Shown piece after piece: positions 63,001 through 64,000 of a stretch of 64,000 nucleotides of DNA (position 1 is the stretch's first letter; the number at the start of each line of letters is the position of its first letter). The DNA is taken from assembly GCF_049331405.1 (NCBI RefSeq), contig NZ_CP186274.1, forward strand, positions 9,610,001 through 9,674,000, given 5' to 3'. The position numbers and the translations under genes are program-made. Source of the DNA: PoT sp049331405. Lineage in GTDB: Bacteria > Planctomycetota > Planctomycetia > Isosphaerales > Isosphaeraceae. The notes below the pieces were generated by a model, which saw only the letters and a list, made by a program, of their open reading frames with translations, made no database searches and was not told the DNA's origin.

Positions 63001-64000
63001 CAACGCCCCTTCGCCGGGTCGAGGAGGACCAGGACCACGCGCTTGCCCGAGGAATCCAGCTCATTCCAGGCCACCAGCACCATCCCTTCCTTGTTGATGG
63101 CGATGGCCGGGTTCAACTGGAAGCTCCCCTCCCTGGGTGCGACGGGCCAGGCCGAGTTGAAGCTATTCGACCCCTCGGCGAACATGATGGCCCGGCCGCT
63201 CCCGGTCCTGGCCGCACCATGCTGATGACCCTCGTGGCCCCCCTTGGCGGTGGGAGTGGAGGAAGCGGCGGGAGCAGCGTCGAGCGACTCGTCCCAGACG
63301 GCGTAGACCTTCCCGGGGCCCGCCTGCGCGAGCTTGGGATGACCCTGCGTCCTGCCCGTCTCATGCCCGAGGGGCAGGGGACGGAAGGCGAGGTCGCCGG
63401 CCGAGGCCTTCGCCGCGTAGACCTGGTTCTTGCCCGAGTGGGCGCTCATCCAGGCGGCGTAGACCTGGTCGCCGTCGAGGGTCAAAGAAGGGCCGTCGTG
63501 CGGGCAGCCGTCGAACGTCCAGCGGTCGGGCGAGAGCGGCGTCGGGGGCGCGAATTCGGAGCCCTTCGCGGCGCGGGCGACCCAGACATCGCGATGGCCG
63601 CCGTCGCTGTTGCGGAAGGCGACGAGGTCCGACCCGTCCGGCAGGCGCAGGGTGGCGAGGTCGCAGCAGGGGCAGATCCCCTTGCTCTCGGACCCCGCGA
63701 AAACGAGCCGATCGGCCTCGAACCCTTCGGAGGCCGCCGGCTTCGTCGTGAAGTAGGGCTGCTGCCCCTTCTTGGCACGGCCGTCGAGCCAGGCGGCCAG
63801 CAGGGTCCCGTCGGGCGCGGCGGAGAGGGTCGTGAAGCCGGGGCGGGAGGCTTCCTTGCCGTGGACCCTCGTCGGCTCGCCGAACGTCCTGCCGCCGTCG
63901 CTCGAGCGGGCGAGGAACTCGACCACCTCGGGGCCGCCGTTAATGGCCTCGACCCAGGCGAGATACATCTCATCGCCGACGGCCACGAGCCGGGGCAGGA
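63000..64000 (-). CDS. BNR/sialidase-like beta-propeller protein (5' end outside window)
   Basis: The gene enters from the right edge; about 333 C-terminal residues are visible. Repeats such as SSDGGRTFGEPTRV and APDGTLLAAWLDGR are BNR/Asp-box-like, so a sialidase-type beta-propeller is likely. A conserved-looking CPCCDLATLRL segment and a His-rich loop (GGHEGHQHG) are also present, the latter possibly metal-binding. No catalytic sialidase residues can be confirmed in the visible part. Its stop overlaps the start of the cytochrome c-thioredoxin gene, suggesting joint function in periplasmic redox or metal handling. Confidence 0.8.
   Translation of the reverse strand, partial: LPRLVAVGDEMYLAWVEAINGGPEVVEFLARSSDGGRTFGEPTRVHGKEASRPGFTTLSAAPDGTLLAAWLDGRAKKGQQPYFTTKPAASEGFEADRLVFAGSESKGICPCCDLATLRLPDGSDLVAFRNSDGGHRDVWVARAAKGSEFAPPTPLSPDRWTFDGCPHDGPSLTLDGDQVYAAWMSAHSGKNQVYAAKASAGDLAFRPLPLGHETGRTQGHPKLAQAGPGKVYAVWDESLDAAPAASSTPTAKGGHEGHQHGAARTGSGRAIMFAEGSNSFNSAWPVAPREGSFQLNPAIAINKEGMVLVAWNELDSSGKRVVLVLLDPAKGR

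Noticed and set aside
1..64000. CRISPR arrays, insertion sequences, prophage, rRNA or tRNA genes
   Set aside because: No regularly spaced repeats, transposase or integrase-like proteins, or tRNA-like T-arm sequences were found by eye on either strand.

Overview
The window looks like chromosomal DNA of a planctomycete, most likely of the Isosphaeraceae (Singulisphaera/Paludisphaera-like). GC content is high. There are two DUF1559 pseudopilin-like proteins ending in the family's DG-S-V-K and SSDA signatures, a ThuA/PVC-type cytochrome c protein, an ECF sigma factor coupled to a FecR/LamG-like protein, and a beta-helix protein with the N-terminal RPGLEAMEGRVVP tag seen in this group. I saw no phage, transposon, CRISPR, rRNA or tRNA. 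The genus is inference; the planctomycete call is fairly safe.

Layout. 1-1276: end of a membrane protein and a caspase-like secreted protein. 1813-2610: lpxA. 2705-8836: a small basic protein, a 1011-aa secreted protein, an AraC regulator and a beta-lactamase-fold hydrolase. 8956-14917: a Tricorn-like protease, a metallophosphoesterase, a thioredoxin-TPR protein and a DinB-fold protein. 15228-18811: a DUF1559/lipoprotein cassette and a beta-helix protein separated by about 1.1 kb of non-coding DNA. 19049-26924: a four-gene operon (SWIM zinc finger with a DUF5691-like region, MoxR AAA+ ATPase, DUF5682, VWA). 27140-29034: PilZ and small secreted proteins. 29193-36124 (minus): ECF sigma, FecR/LamG and ThuA-PVC cytochrome. 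36867-39793: a second DUF1559 cassette with lipoprotein and TPR protein. 39810-41372: M61 peptidase. 41572-53092: a probable trans-4-hydroxy-L-proline utilisation locus (deaminase, regulator, peptidase fusion, transporter, epimerase, three-subunit dehydrogenase). 53152-54090: a rhodanese without cysteine. 54966-60407: kdsD, kdsC and a giant LptA/OstA-like candidate. 60562-64000: an aldolase, a cytochrome c-thioredoxin fusion and a BNR-type protein.

How the genes work together. In the hydroxyproline locus the epimerase would make cis-4-hydroxy-D-proline, the FAD/2Fe-2S/FAD-NAD trio would oxidise it, and the DapA-family enzyme would deaminate the product to alpha-ketoglutarate semialdehyde. The semialdehyde dehydrogenase is not in the window. 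A secreted S9-DUF885 peptidase and an APC permease sit inside the locus, suggesting use of collagen-like peptides. lpxA, kdsD and kdsC together point to lipid A and Kdo synthesis. The SWIM/MoxR/DUF5682/VWA operon is the best candidate for a poorly understood system: its parts resemble MoxR-VWA chaperone or NTP-dependent conflict modules, but its substrate cannot be read from the sequence.
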